Shown: positions 32,714 through 42,275, numbered from the stretch's first letter. The stretch is 64,000 nt of DNA from JADLDB01 sp040755835 (GCA_040755835.1 JBFMAB010000100.1:62001-126000); one strand, 5' to 3'. The notes: generated by a model not told the origin, from the sequence alone. Program-made: numbers and translations.

Positions 32714-35029
32714 ATGCCCACCCTGGTCATCCGCAACCCTGACGGGAGTCAGCAGGAGCAGGACGTCTCCGGCCAGCTGACGGTCGGCCGCGCCGACGGC
32801 AACGACCTGGTGTTGTCCGAGGGCGGCGTGTCGCGCAACCACGCCCGCTTCTTCGTCGACGGCGCCGAGGTGATGCTGGAGGACGTCGGCAGCGCCAACG
32901 GCACCTGGGTGGACGGCGAGCGGATCGAGGGGGCCGTCAAGCTGTCGTCGAAGAGCCAGGTGGTGATCGGCGACTACGAGATCTCGCTGAAGGTGGGCTC
33001 GAAGCCACTCCCGAAGGCGGCGAAGGGCGCGGGGAAGTCGTCGAAGGAGCCGACCACCGCGAAGGGCAAGCCGGTCAAGGCGGGGGCGCCGCGGTCGACG
33101 CGGGTGATGCCGGCGGTGAAGCCGGGCGGCGGCTCGGCGCTCGCGAAGCGGCCGGGGCCGCAGCGCGCGAGCGGGCCGCAGCTGCGCGGGCTGACCGGCG
33201 CGGTGACGGGCAAGACGTTCCCGCTGTCGGGGACGATGCTGGTCGGCCGGGTGCCGGGCGTGGACCTGCAGGTGGACGACGACTCGGTCAGCCGGCGGCA
33301 CGCGGAGCTGGTGGTCAACGGGCGGGAGGTCGTCGTGCGCGATCTCGGCAGCGCCAACGGCACCACCGTGAACGGCGCGCCGATCTCCGAGGACACCATC
33401 CTCAACGTCGGTGACATCATCCAGTTCGGCATCGTCGAGCTGATGTTCGAGACCGGCAGCCCGTCGGGTGCGCGATCGCCGGTGCGGAAGACGGGCGGCG
33501 CCCTTGAGCGGCCGAGCCGTGCGCTGCGCAGCCGCGGCGGCGACGACGACGACGACCTTCGCCACATGCCGACGGCGGAGAGCTCCAGCCCGCCGATGGA
33601 CCCGAAGAAGAAGCGGCTGTTCATCATCGGCGGATCGGTGCTGGGCCTGTTGTTCGTGCTCGTGCTGGTGAAGGCGCTCACCGCGCCGCCCGAGGTGGTG
33701 GACCACGGCATCGAGCCGCTGGGCCCCGGGAAGGGCGGCCCGGTGGTGGCGGACGATCCGGCCGCGCAGATCGAGGCCCTGCTCGCCGAGTGCCGGCAGT
33801 ACTCGTCCTCCGAGAGCGCCCGCCCTGACTGGGCGCGCGCCCAGGCCGCCTGCGACAAGATCATCGAGATCGAGCCGATCCACGAGGAGGCGAACCAGCT
33901 CCTCAAGAAGATCCGCGTCGAGAAGCAGTGCGAGGAGAACCTGGCGCTGGCGAAGGAGCTGGGTGCGTCGGGCCGCCTCGAGGAAGCCCTCGACGCCTAC
34001 GCGCGCGTGAAGCCCGACTGCCCGGTGTACTTCCTGCGTGCGCTGTCGGCGTCACGGGAGCCGGTGGCGGAGGTGAAGAAGCAGGCCGCCGCCGACTGCA
34101 AGACGTACGCGACCAACGCGAAGTGGGAGAACGCGTTCCGCCGGTGCGAGGTCTACATGCGCCTCGCCTGCCAGACGATGGAGCTGAGCGAGCTGTACCC
34201 GCCGGCGCTCACCACGCTGAAGCTGGACGGGCCTTTGGGGAAGAACGACTGGCGCCCGAAGGATCCGCTGTACATCAACTTCCTGAAGGCGCGCGAGAAG
34301 GTGAAGCCCGGCGAGCCGATGTGGCAGTGCCCGGAGATCCCCGCGTTCCGCCCCCCGCCGCCGCCGAAGGACCCGCGCGTTCAGGTGAAGGAAGAGCTGT
34401 CGAGGCGCTTCAAGGAGAAGGAGCTCGGCCGTGGCATGGAGCTCTACTTCGACGGCAAGTTCAACGAGGCGCCGGTGCCGATCCAGAAGGTGCTGGAGAA
34501 CGTGAGCAAGGCCGAGCACCACCAGGAGGCCCGCGCGCTGCTGCTCGACGTGAACAACGTCATCAACTTCTACCAGAACGGCGTCACCGAGCTGACCAAC
34601 GAGCGTCCGGAGAAGGCGGAGGAGCCGTTCAGGCGGGCGCTGGCGCTGGACGAGAAGCTGGTGCTGGGCGAGCGCGCCGCGAAGATGACCGAGGATGACA
34701 AGCGCCGGGAGCTGGATCGCGCCCCGTCCTTCGTGCGCCGGACGATCATCGAGACCATGTCGTCGAACTGCTACCAGCGCGGCAAGACGCTGGCCGACCG
34801 CAAGGACTTCCGCCAGGCCTGCCGCATCTGGAAGCTGGGCGTGTCCTTCAGCCGCGGCAACATCGACCTGCTCAAGGCGCTCACCAACGTCTGCACGCAG
34901 CGGGCGCGAACCGCCTTCGAGCAGGCCACGAACTGCGCGCAGCTGCAGCAGGTGCTCGACTTCGCGGTGGACGGCGACACGTACAAGCAGCAGGCCGAGG
35001 CCGCCATGGCCGAGCAGGGCTGCAACTAG
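32714..35029 (+). CDS. Double-FHA transmembrane protein with TPR-like outer part
   Basis: A 771-residue protein with two FHA domains: residues 1-100 (TVGRADGNDLVL, SRNHARFF, SANGTWVDG) and about 155-250 (LVGRVPGVDLQV, SRRHAELV, SANGTTVNG), separated by a Lys/Ala/Pro linker. One membrane helix at about 298-318 (LFIIGGSVLGLLFVLVLVK) follows a basic KKKR. The remaining 450 residues are helical and TPR-like (ALDAYARVKPDCP, AEEPFRRALALDEKL) with paired cysteines, and would lie in the periplasm. It is tightly linked to the FHA-ATPase gene, so it is a likely structural or regulatory part of the same machine. This architecture is not part of the standard Tad set. Confidence 0.8.
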   Translation: MPTLVIRNPDGSQQEQDVSGQLTVGRADGNDLVLSEGGVSRNHARFFVDGAEVMLEDVGSANGTWVDGERIEGAVKLSSKSQVVIGDYEISLKVGSKPLPKAAKGAGKSSKEPTTAKGKPVKAGAPRSTRVMPAVKPGGGSALAKRPGPQRASGPQLRGLTGAVTGKTFPLSGTMLVGRVPGVDLQVDDDSVSRRHAELVVNGREVVVRDLGSANGTTVNGAPISEDTILNVGDIIQFGIVELMFETGSPSGARSPVRKTGGALERPSRALRSRGGDDDDDLRHMPTAESSSPPMDPKKKRLFIIGGSVLGLLFVLVLVKALTAPPEVVDHGIEPLGPGKGGPVVADDPAAQIEALLAECRQYSSSESARPDWARAQAACDKIIEIEPIHEEANQLLKKIRVEKQCEENLALAKELGASGRLEEALDAYARVKPDCPVYFLRALSASREPVAEVKKQAAADCKTYATNAKWENAFRRCEVYMRLACQTMELSELYPPALTTLKLDGPLGKNDWRPKDPLYINFLKAREKVKPGEPMWQCPEIPAFRPPPPPKDPRVQVKEELSRRFKEKELGRGMELYFDGKFNEAPVPIQKVLENVSKAEHHQEARALLLDVNNVINFYQNGVTELTNERPEKAEEPFRRALALDEKLVLGERAAKMTEDDKRRELDRAPSFVRRTIIETMSSNCYQRGKTLADRKDFRQACRIWKLGVSFSRGNIDLLKALTNVCTQRARTAFEQATNCAQLQQVLDFAVDGDTYKQQAEAAMAEQGCN

Positions 35030-35071
35030 CGCCGTTGTAACTGGCGGAGCCTCTTGGTACCTGCGTCCCCC

Positions 35072-37807
35072 ATGGGCGCGCGCCAGGGCGAGTTGTTCTC
35101 GATGGACGACGGGCCGAAGCCGGCCGTGCCGGTGGAGCCGCCGCCGGCGCCGCCCGAGCCCGAGAAGCCCGCCGGGCCGAAGACGCTCACGCTGGTGGAC
35201 GCGTCGGGCTTCATCTTTCGCGCGTACCACGCGCTGCCGCCGCTCACGACGTCGAAGGGCGTGCCGACGCACGCGGTGCTGGGCTTCGCGCGCATGCTGC
35301 TCAAGCTGATTCGCGAGCGGCGGCCCGCGTACCTGGCGCTGTGCTTCGACCGCGACAGCCGCAAGGGCCGCCTGGCGATCGATCCGCAGTACAAGGCCAA
35401 CCGCGAGGCGCCGCCGGCCGACCTCGTGACGCAGTTCGAGCTGATCCGCCGGGTGGCGGAGGTGCTGAACCTGCCGATCCTCGAGGTGGCCGGCTGGGAA
35501 GCGGACGACGTCATCGCCACCATGGTGGACAAGGCGCGGGCGAAGGGTTTCCGCGTGGAGATCATCGGCAGCGACAAGGATCTCCTGCAGCTGCTGGCCG
35601 ACGACGTCGCCATCTTCGACCCGGTGAAGGACAAGCCCATCACCGAGGCTGACGCACTCGGGAAGTATGGCGTCACGGCGTCGCAGCTGCGCGACTACCA
35701 GGCGCTGGTGGGCGACCCGATCGACAACATCCCCAGGGTGCCGGGGATCGGCCCGAAGACGGCCGCGGAGCTGCTCCGGCAGTTCGGCTCGGTGCGGGCG
35801 CTGCTCGAGCGGGTGGACGAGGTGGCGAAGCCGAAGACGCGCGAGGCGCTCAAGGAGAACCGCGAGCAGCTGTTGCGCGCGCTCGAGCTCGTCAGCTTCC
35901 GGCACGATCTCCCGGTCGACGCGGAGCCGGAGGATCTGGCGGTGCGGCCGATCCACACCGCCGAGGCGCGCGCGCTCTTCACCGAGCTCGAGTTCTTCCG
36001 CCTCATCGGCGAGATGCCCGCGCCGCCGCCGACGCCGCTGCGCCAGGAGGCCACCGTGGTGGCCGACCGCGCGGGCCTGGAGCGGCTCGCGCGAGCACTG
36101 GCGCAGGCGGGGCGGGGCGCCTTCGCGCCGGCCTTCGAGGGCGAGCCGCACTCCGCGTCGCTGCTGGGGCTGGGCGTCGTGGCCGGCGACGCGTGCTTCT
36201 ACGTCGACGTGCCCGCCGTGGGCGCGGACGTCGTGCGCGAGGTGCTGGGCCCGGCCGTGCGGCGCGAGGGCCTGGAGGTCGCGGCGCACGACGGCAAGGT
36301 GCTGCTGCACGTGCTGCGCAGCGTGGGCATCGAAGGCGTGCGTCTGGCGACGGACATCGAGCTCTTGAGCTACCTGATGAACCCGTCGCGCAAGGAGCAC
36401 GCGCTGGCCGATCTGGCGCGCGAGCGGCTGCGCACCGAGCTGCCGGCCTGGCCCGACGGCGCGTCGGGCCGGGGGAAGGCGGCGCTGGCGGAGGTGCCGG
36501 TGGCGCGGCGGGCGGCCTTCTTCGGGGCGGCCGCCGACGCGGTGAATCGCCTGGCGCCGGAGCTGTGGACCGAGGCAGAGGGCGTGGGCCTCGCCGGGCT
36601 GGCGCGGGAGCTGGAGCTGCCGCTGGTGCCGGTGCTGGCGAAGATGGAGGCGGCCGGCGTGCTGATCGACCGCGCGGCGCTCGCGGAGATCTCGAAGCAG
36701 GTGGACGCGTCGTGCGAGGCCTTGCTGGCCGACGTGTACAAGCACGCCGGCCGCGAGTTCAACGTCGGCTCCCCGGTGCAGCTGGCGCAGGTGCTGTACG
36801 AGGACTTGAAGCTGCCGGTGCTCAAGAAGGGCAAGACGGGCCCGTCCACCGACCACGAGGTGCTCGAGAAGCTGGCCGAGGAGCACCCGCTGCCGCGGGC
36901 GATCATGGAGTACCGGAACGTCGCCAAGCTGAAGAGCACCTACCTCGACACGCTGCCCCGGTTGATCGGCGCCGACGGGCGCATCCGCACCACCTTCCAC
37001 CAGGCCGCGGCGGCGACCGGCCGCCTGTCCTCGGTGAACCCGAACCTGCAGAACATCCCCATTCGCACCGAGCTGGGGAAGCAGATCCGCCGGGCCTTCG
37101 TGGCGCAGCCGGGCTGGGTGCTGGTGTCGGCGGACTACAGCCAGGTCGAGCTGCGGATCCTCGCGCACATCTCGGGCGACGAGGGGCTGGTGCGCGCCTT
37201 CGCCGAGGACGCCGACGTGCACGCGCGCACCGCCGCCGAGGTGTTCGGCGTCGCGCTCGCCGACGTCACCCAGGACCAGCGCCGCGCCGCGAAGATGGTG
37301 AATTACGGCATCGCCTACGGGCTGTCGGCGCACGGGCTGGCCACGCGCCTCCACATTCCCGGGGAGGAGGCGAAGTCGATCATCGATCGCTACTTCGCGC
37401 GCTTCCCCGGCATCGCCCGCTACGTCGAGGAGACGATCGAGAAGGCGAAGCGCGCGGGCTACGTCGAGAGCCTGTTCGGCCGGCGCCGCTACATGCCCGA
37501 CCTCGCGTCCCGCAACCGCAGCGTGGCCATGGCGGCCGAGCGCGCGGCGATCAACATGCCGATCCAGGGCACCGCGGCCGACCTGGTGAAGCGCGCCATG
37601 CTTCAGCTCGATCGCGCGTTGTCCGAGCAGGACGTCACCGGGCGCATGCTGCTGCAGGTGCACGACGAGCTGTTGTTCGAGGCGCCCGAGGGCGAGGCGC
37701 AGCGCCTCGCGGCGTTGGCGAAGCAGGTGATGAGCCACGTGGCGACCCTGAAGGTGCCGCTGGTGGTGGATGTCGGCGTCGGCCGCTCGTGGGCGGACGC
37801 GCACTGA
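35072..37807 (+). CDS. polA: DNA polymerase I
   Basis: Replication/repair polymerase of 911 residues. After an unusual Pro-rich N-terminal extension of about 35 residues, the 5'-3' exonuclease domain starts at LTLVDASGFIFRAYHALPP and includes CFDRDSRKGRLAIDPQYKANR and DIEVAGWEADDVIAT-like acidic sites. The polymerase domain has the A, B and C motifs DYSQVELRILAH, RRAAKMVNYGIAYGLS and VHDELLFE. In the middle domain the DEDD residues for proofreading are not apparent (the first site reads FAPAFEGEP in place of a DTET-like motif), so 3'-5' exonuclease activity is probably lost. ATG 35072 was chosen over an in-frame TTG 18 bases earlier. Confidence 0.96.
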   Translation: MGARQGELFSMDDGPKPAVPVEPPPAPPEPEKPAGPKTLTLVDASGFIFRAYHALPPLTTSKGVPTHAVLGFARMLLKLIRERRPAYLALCFDRDSRKGRLAIDPQYKANREAPPADLVTQFELIRRVAEVLNLPILEVAGWEADDVIATMVDKARAKGFRVEIIGSDKDLLQLLADDVAIFDPVKDKPITEADALGKYGVTASQLRDYQALVGDPIDNIPRVPGIGPKTAAELLRQFGSVRALLERVDEVAKPKTREALKENREQLLRALELVSFRHDLPVDAEPEDLAVRPIHTAEARALFTELEFFRLIGEMPAPPPTPLRQEATVVADRAGLERLARALAQAGRGAFAPAFEGEPHSASLLGLGVVAGDACFYVDVPAVGADVVREVLGPAVRREGLEVAAHDGKVLLHVLRSVGIEGVRLATDIELLSYLMNPSRKEHALADLARERLRTELPAWPDGASGRGKAALAEVPVARRAAFFGAAADAVNRLAPELWTEAEGVGLAGLARELELPLVPVLAKMEAAGVLIDRAALAEISKQVDASCEALLADVYKHAGREFNVGSPVQLAQVLYEDLKLPVLKKGKTGPSTDHEVLEKLAEEHPLPRAIMEYRNVAKLKSTYLDTLPRLIGADGRIRTTFHQAAAATGRLSSVNPNLQNIPIRTELGKQIRRAFVAQPGWVLVSADYSQVELRILAHISGDEGLVRAFAEDADVHARTAAEVFGVALADVTQDQRRAAKMVNYGIAYGLSAHGLATRLHIPGEEAKSIIDRYFARFPGIARYVEETIEKAKRAGYVESLFGRRRYMPDLASRNRSVAMAAERAAINMPIQGTAADLVKRAMLQLDRALSEQDVTGRMLLQVHDELLFEAPEGEAQRLAALAKQVMSHVATLKVPLVVDVGVGRSWADAH

Positions 37808-37834
37808 CGACGGGCCCTGGGGGCTGGGGAGCGC

Positions 37835-39622
37835 ATGGCGAGGAACGCGTTGAAGACGGATCCCGGGTCGCTGGTGACGGGGTTGGCGAGCCACCTGGCC
37901 GAGCTCGAGCGCTCGGTGGCGCGGCAGGGCGAGCGCTTCGCGGCGCTCATCGAGATCGGCGCCGAGATCAGCCGCGCGCGCGACGTGGAGACGCTCCTGG
38001 CGACGGTGATGGAGCGCCTCACCGGCCTGCTGGGCGCCGAGGCGGCCACGTTGTTCATGTACGACGAGGCCACCGGCGAGCTCTGGTCGCGCATGGTGCG
38101 GGGCACCGCGGTGAAGGAGATCCGCTTCGACGCGGGCCTCGGCATCGCCGGGCACGTCTTCCGCACCGGGAAGACGCTGCTCCTGGGCGACGCGTACAGC
38201 GACATCCGCTTCAACCCGGAGATCGACAAGAAGACGGGCTTCCGCACCCGCTCGGTGATCGCCACGCCGCTCAAGCATCTGAGCGGCAAGGTGCAGGGCG
38301 TGCTGCAGGTGCTCGACCGCCGCATCGACGTCTTCAACGCCGAGGACCGCGCGCTGGTGGAGGGCGTCGCGTCGCAGGTGGCGGCGGTGCTGGACCACGT
38401 GCTGCTCGTGGAGGAGCTGAAGGCCCGCGGCGGGGAGCTGGCCCGGCGGGTGCACGATCTCGACGTGCTGTTCGAGATCGAGCAGGCGATCTCGGGCACG
38501 GACGCGCAGCAGGATCTGCTGGATCGCATCCTCGCGCGGGCGGCGGAGGTGACGGGCGCGAAGGCCGGCAGCGTGCTGCTGGTGGAGGACGATCGGGACA
38601 GCCTCTTCTTCCGCTCGGCGCGCGGCGAGAAGAGTGACGCGCTCAAGGCGGTGAAGCTCAAGGCGGGGCAGGGCATCGCCGGCTTCGTCGCGGCCTCGGG
38701 CCAGGTGGTGCGGGTGGCCGACGCGAACGCGAGCGAGCACTTCGACCGCGGGCTGGCGAAGAAGCTGGGCTACCCGGTGGGGGCGGTGCTGTGTGTGCCG
38801 ATCTCCGCGCAGGGCCGCATCCTGGGCGCGCTGGAGTTGCTCAACAAGCCGGACGGCTTCACCGCCGGCGACGAGCGCCTCGCCGTGCTGCTGGCGGGCC
38901 AGGTGGGCCGAGCGCTGGTGCTGCGGCAGTCCCGCGAGGAGGCCGAGCGCAAGGCGCGGCTGGCGGCGATCGGCCAATTGATGGCGGGCGTGTTGCACGA
39001 CCTGCGCACGCCGCTCACCGTCATCGCCGGCTACGCCGAGATGATGGCCAGCGAGAACGACGCCGAGACGCGCGCCGAGATGTCGCGGGCGATCCTCTCG
39101 CAGCTCGAGAACGTGTCCGCGATGCAGCAGGAGACGCTGGCCTTCGCGCGCGGCGAGCGCACCGTCTTCCTGCGCAAGGTGTACCTGCAGGTCTTCATGG
39201 ACGATCTCTCCGAGCAGCTCCAGCAGGAGTTCGCCGGCACCGACATCGAGTGCAAGGTCAACGTGGGCTACACCGGCCTTGGGCGCTTCGACGAGACCAA
39301 GCTGCGTCGGGCGATCTTCAACCTCGCGCGCAACGCGATCGACGCGATGCCCGACGGCGGCCGCTTCGTGGTGTCCGTGGAGCGCGAGGGCGACGAGCTC
39401 GTCTTCCGCGCGCAGGACAACGGGCCGGGCATTCCCCCGGAGATCGCCGATCGGCTGTTCGAGTCCTTCGTGAGCTCGGGCAAGAAGCACGGCACGGGCC
39501 TGGGGCTCGCCATCGTGCGGAAGATCGCCCAGGAGCACGGCGGCTCGGTGACGTGCAAGACGAAGATCGGCAAGGGCTCGACCTTCGAGATCCGGATCCC
39601 GGCGGGCACGCCGCGAGACTGA
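37835..39622 (+). CDS. Soluble sensor histidine kinase with two GAF domains
   Basis: A 595-residue cytoplasmic kinase. GAF domain 1 covers about residues 40-195 (LLGAEAATLFMYDEATGELW, GIAGHVFRTGK), GAF 2 about 210-365 (GAKAGSVLLVEDDRDSLFF, GQGIAGFVAASGQ). The phosphorylated histidine is in LHDLRTPL at about residue 388. The ATPase domain has the N box NLARNAIDAMPDGG, G1 QDNGPGIPPEIA and G2 HGTGLGLAI. No membrane segment is present. No response regulator is adjacent; polA lies upstream and a divergent-facing cation transporter follows, so it is an orphan kinase. Confidence 0.93.
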   Translation: MARNALKTDPGSLVTGLASHLAELERSVARQGERFAALIEIGAEISRARDVETLLATVMERLTGLLGAEAATLFMYDEATGELWSRMVRGTAVKEIRFDAGLGIAGHVFRTGKTLLLGDAYSDIRFNPEIDKKTGFRTRSVIATPLKHLSGKVQGVLQVLDRRIDVFNAEDRALVEGVASQVAAVLDHVLLVEELKARGGELARRVHDLDVLFEIEQAISGTDAQQDLLDRILARAAEVTGAKAGSVLLVEDDRDSLFFRSARGEKSDALKAVKLKAGQGIAGFVAASGQVVRVADANASEHFDRGLAKKLGYPVGAVLCVPISAQGRILGALELLNKPDGFTAGDERLAVLLAGQVGRALVLRQSREEAERKARLAAIGQLMAGVLHDLRTPLTVIAGYAEMMASENDAETRAEMSRAILSQLENVSAMQQETLAFARGERTVFLRKVYLQVFMDDLSEQLQQEFAGTDIECKVNVGYTGLGRFDETKLRRAIFNLARNAIDAMPDGGRFVVSVEREGDELVFRAQDNGPGIPPEIADRLFESFVSSGKKHGTGLGLAIVRKIAQEHGGSVTCKTKIGKGSTFEIRIPAGTPRD

Positions 39623-39625
39623 CGC

Positions 39626-40522
39626 TCACCGGGCCTGAGGCTCGACGTGCACCACCACGTCCACGACCTCGGGGAAGGCGCGGGTGAGGGCCTTTTCGAC
39701 CTCGTCCGAGACGTGGTGCGCGTCCTCCACCGAGAGGCCGGGGTCGACGTCGATCTTCAGGTCGACGTACACGCTGCCTTCCATGCCGCGGCTGCGCACG
39801 TCGCGCACGGCCAGCACGTGCGGCAGCGCCTGCACGACGTCGCACACCTTCGCGGGATCGATCCGCGCGCTGTCGGCGAGGATGCCGACCGCCTGGCTGA
39901 TGATGGTCCACCCCGTCCACGCGACGAAGACCAGCACGCCCAGCGCGACGACGCCGTCGGCGCGGCCGACGCCCAGCCAGCTCAGCACCAGCGAGGCGAT
40001 CACCGCGCTGGTGACGAAGACGTCGGACAGCGTGTGCTTGGCGTCGGCCAGGAGCAGCGCACTGCCCAGCTTTTCGCCCCAGGAACGCTCGACGCGCGTC
40101 ACGGCGAGGTTGAGCGCCAGCGTCACCACCATCACCGCGATCGCCTCGGGGCCCACGGTGGGGTGCACCCCGTGGACGATCGCGCTCCACGCCATGCGGC
40201 CGAGCTCCAGCACGCCCATGCCGATCATCACGCCGATCGCCAGCGCGGCCAGCGCCTCGAACTTCTGGTGCCCGTACGGGTGCTCGCGGTCCGCCGGCTG
40301 CGAGGCGAAGTGCATCGCCACCAGGCCGATGACGTTGGAGCCCCCGTCGATGAAGGAGTGGAGGCCGTCCGCGGTCATCGCCGTGGAGTCGATGACGAGG
40401 CCCAGCGCCAGCTTCGCGCCCGCCACCACCCAGTTCGCCGCGAGGACCGCCCACAGCACGATCCGAATGGCGCGGTTGCGCTCCGCCGCGCGCTCCTGCC
40501 GGGCCTGCCGGGCGTCCGTCAT
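39626..40522 (-). CDS. Cation diffusion facilitator transporter
   Basis: A 298-residue inner-membrane efflux protein for zinc, cobalt, iron or similar metals, driven by proton exchange. The transmembrane domain (residues 20-215) has the metal site of helix 2 (DSTAMTADGLHSFIDGGSN: DGxHxxxD) and its partner in helix 5 (LADAKHTLSDVF: HxxxD), plus the HPYGHQKFE loop. The C-terminal cytoplasmic domain (220-298) has repeated His/Asp residues (DAHHVSDEVEK, VVVHVEPQ) as in dimerising CDF tails. Its end meets the histidine kinase gene three bases away. Metal specificity cannot be settled by eye. Confidence 0.93.
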   Translation of the reverse strand: MTDARQARQERAAERNRAIRIVLWAVLAANWVVAGAKLALGLVIDSTAMTADGLHSFIDGGSNVIGLVAMHFASQPADREHPYGHQKFEALAALAIGVMIGMGVLELGRMAWSAIVHGVHPTVGPEAIAVMVVTLALNLAVTRVERSWGEKLGSALLLADAKHTLSDVFVTSAVIASLVLSWLGVGRADGVVALGVLVFVAWTGWTIISQAVGILADSARIDPAKVCDVVQALPHVLAVRDVRSRGMEGSVYVDLKIDVDPGLSVEDAHHVSDEVEKALTRAFPEVVDVVVHVEPQAR

Positions 40523-40563
40523 CGCCGCCACCTCGAGACTTCGGGCGGCACCACCCGCCGTCG

Positions 40564-41796
40564 TCAGTCGGCCGATCGGAACAACCGCATGCCCGGCCGT
40601 CCAGTCATTTCCAGGAAGAAGCCGAACTGGAAGCGCACCGTGGCGTCCGACGCGAGGATGCCCGGGGGCGGATTGGGGAAGGGCTGGGCACGCTCGAAGG
40701 CCTTCACCGCCTCGAGATCGAGGAAGTCGAGGCCGCAGGACTTTTCGACGTAGGCGTCCTTGAGCCGGCCCTGGTCGTCCAGGGTGATGCTGAGCAGCGT
40801 GTAGCGATCGCGCCCGCCGTACACGTTGCCGGTCGGGTCGCGCAGGCGCAGCTGCTGCGCCGGGTTCCACTGCTGGCCGACGGACTGCTTCACGCGGTTG
40901 AAGAAGCTGGCGTACTTCCACTCGCGGGTGGACAGGTAGGTGCCGTCGCCTTCCTCCACGTCCTGCAGGTGATCGTTCGCCGCCGCGCCGGTGATCTGGT
41001 CCACCACCGCGGGCGACGGGAGCAGGTTCAGCGCGCCGGGCTGGCCCTGCCGGCCGGCCGACGCCTCTTCGCCATCGGGGCTGGGCGCGCCCATCGAGAG
41101 GTTGAGCCGGTTCGAGTTGCCCTTGAGCTCCTCGGCCTCGCCGCGGTTCGCCACCAGGAGGCCCGGGCCGTCGCTGCGGGGCTGCTTGAGCGCGACCTCC
41201 TGCTGCTTCTTGACGTCGGGCACCTCGAGGGCCAACTTCGGTGGCGTGTCGCGCAGCGGGCGATCGTCGTCGCCCAGGCCGTCGTTGCCCGAGCGCTGCG
41301 CCTTCGCCGCGACGTCGGTGCCGTTGCCGTCGATGCGCTGCGGCGCCGTACGCTGGGGCATGGCGTTCCGGTAGAAGGCCGTCTGCTCCTTCGCGCGCGT
41401 CTCCTTCTGCGCCTTGTTGTTCGTCTCGGCGACGTACTTCGCGCTCTCATCCACCTCACCGTTGCCCGGCGCCACGTCGACGATCTGGCCCTTCGGCGCC
41501 TCTTCGGGCTTCTTCGCTTCGGGCCGCTTCGGCACGTCCGTCTTCGCGAGCGGCGAGCGCGGATCCGCCGGCGCGTCCTTGCCACGGTTTTTCGCCCACT
41601 GGTCGGCGGACAGGCCGCGCAGCGTGACGGGCTTGCTGGGCGCCGGGCGGTCGCTGCCGCCGGTCGATCCCAGGAGCGCGGAGAAGACGATCAACCCCAC
41701 CAGCGTCGCGTGCACCCCGACGGCGAGGACGAGCGCCACCACGGGGAGCACCCACCGTCGCCGCGGTGCCTGTCGTGTGCGGGGGACGAGCAGCAC
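40564..41796 (-). CDS. TonB-like energy transducer protein
   Basis: A 410-residue envelope protein with a single N-terminal membrane helix (WVLPVVALVLAVGVHATLVGLIVF, about residues 15-38), a long disordered periplasmic linker rich in Pro, Lys, Asp and Gly, and a C-terminal TonB-type domain (about 320-405: YGGRDRYTLLSITLDDQGRLKDAYVEKSCGLDFLD and AVKAFERAQPFPNPP). In myxobacteria such proteins also take part in gliding and export complexes, so it need not power nutrient uptake. No ExbB/ExbD genes are adjacent. The start is uncertain: GTG 41796 was chosen because TATGAT ends six bases before it; TTG 41820 is the alternative. Confidence 0.75.
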   Translation of the reverse strand: MLLVPRTRQAPRRRWVLPVVALVLAVGVHATLVGLIVFSALLGSTGGSDRPAPSKPVTLRGLSADQWAKNRGKDAPADPRSPLAKTDVPKRPEAKKPEEAPKGQIVDVAPGNGEVDESAKYVAETNNKAQKETRAKEQTAFYRNAMPQRTAPQRIDGNGTDVAAKAQRSGNDGLGDDDRPLRDTPPKLALEVPDVKKQQEVALKQPRSDGPGLLVANRGEAEELKGNSNRLNLSMGAPSPDGEEASAGRQGQPGALNLLPSPAVVDQITGAAANDHLQDVEEGDGTYLSTREWKYASFFNRVKQSVGQQWNPAQQLRLRDPTGNVYGGRDRYTLLSITLDDQGRLKDAYVEKSCGLDFLDLEAVKAFERAQPFPNPPPGILASDATVRFQFGFFLEMTGRPGMRLFRSAD

Positions 41797-41802
41797 GCAG
41801 GA

Positions 41803-41808
41803 ATCATA
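41803..41808 (-). promoter_or_regulatory. Strong TANNNT -10-like element at the start of the TonB-like gene
   Basis: TATGAT on the minus strand, five of six bases of the TATAAT consensus, ends six bases before the GTG at 41796. It would make the message leaderless and supports the GTG start. Confidence 0.4.
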
Positions 41809-41927
41809 ACCGCCCGTCAACCCTCGCGCAGTCCGCCCCAGCCCGTTGGCGCACCGCGCATTGCAATCCTGGCGTTGAAGGGGGATCGTCGAGCTCTGCT
41901 CAGGCTTCCGAAACGTGGGGGGTGCCC

Positions 41928-42275
41928 ATGCAAGCGGTCGAGTTCTTCGTGGTGAAGGGGGCGAGGTATTCGCAGGAGCGCCGGCACCCGCGGGTTCCGG
42001 TCGACTTCCCCGTCCGGCTGCAGACCAACGGCTTCCGCGTGAGCGATCGCGCCAGGGACGTGTCCGAGTGCGGGGTGGGCCTGTCCACCACCGCTCCGCT
42101 GCCGGTGATGTCGCTGGTGACGGTGCGCCTCGAGGTCCCGCACGACGGGCCGATCGATCTCCTCGGCCGCGTGATGTGGGCGACGAAGGACGCCATGGGT
42201 GTCCGCTTCGAGCAGACCGACGCGCGGCTGTCCGACTCGGTCAACCGCCTGCGGACCGGCTTCGAGCGCATCTAG
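41928..42275 (+). CDS. PilZ-domain protein
   Basis: A 115-residue protein that is essentially one PilZ domain, the usual cyclic-di-GMP receptor. The first ligand motif is RRHPRVPVDFPV (RxxxR type) at about residues 18-29, and the second is in RARDVSECGVGLST (DxSxxG) at about 42-55. A GGTGCCC context with a G-run precedes the ATG at 41928. It is divergent from the TonB-like gene and lies 42 bases before the barrel protein gene. A diguanylate cyclase gene is present at 53.2 kb, but a direct link is not shown. Confidence 0.88.
   Translation: MQAVEFFVVKGARYSQERRHPRVPVDFPVRLQTNGFRVSDRARDVSECGVGLSTTAPLPVMSLVTVRLEVPHDGPIDLLGRVMWATKDAMGVRFEQTDARLSDSVNRLRTGFERI

Noticed and set aside
34052..39538. 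An open frame of 1828 codons on the minus strand.
   Set aside because: It is the antisense shadow of polA, the GAF kinase and the end of the double-FHA gene; composition is low in complexity (Arg, His, Leu, Ala) and no motif is seen.
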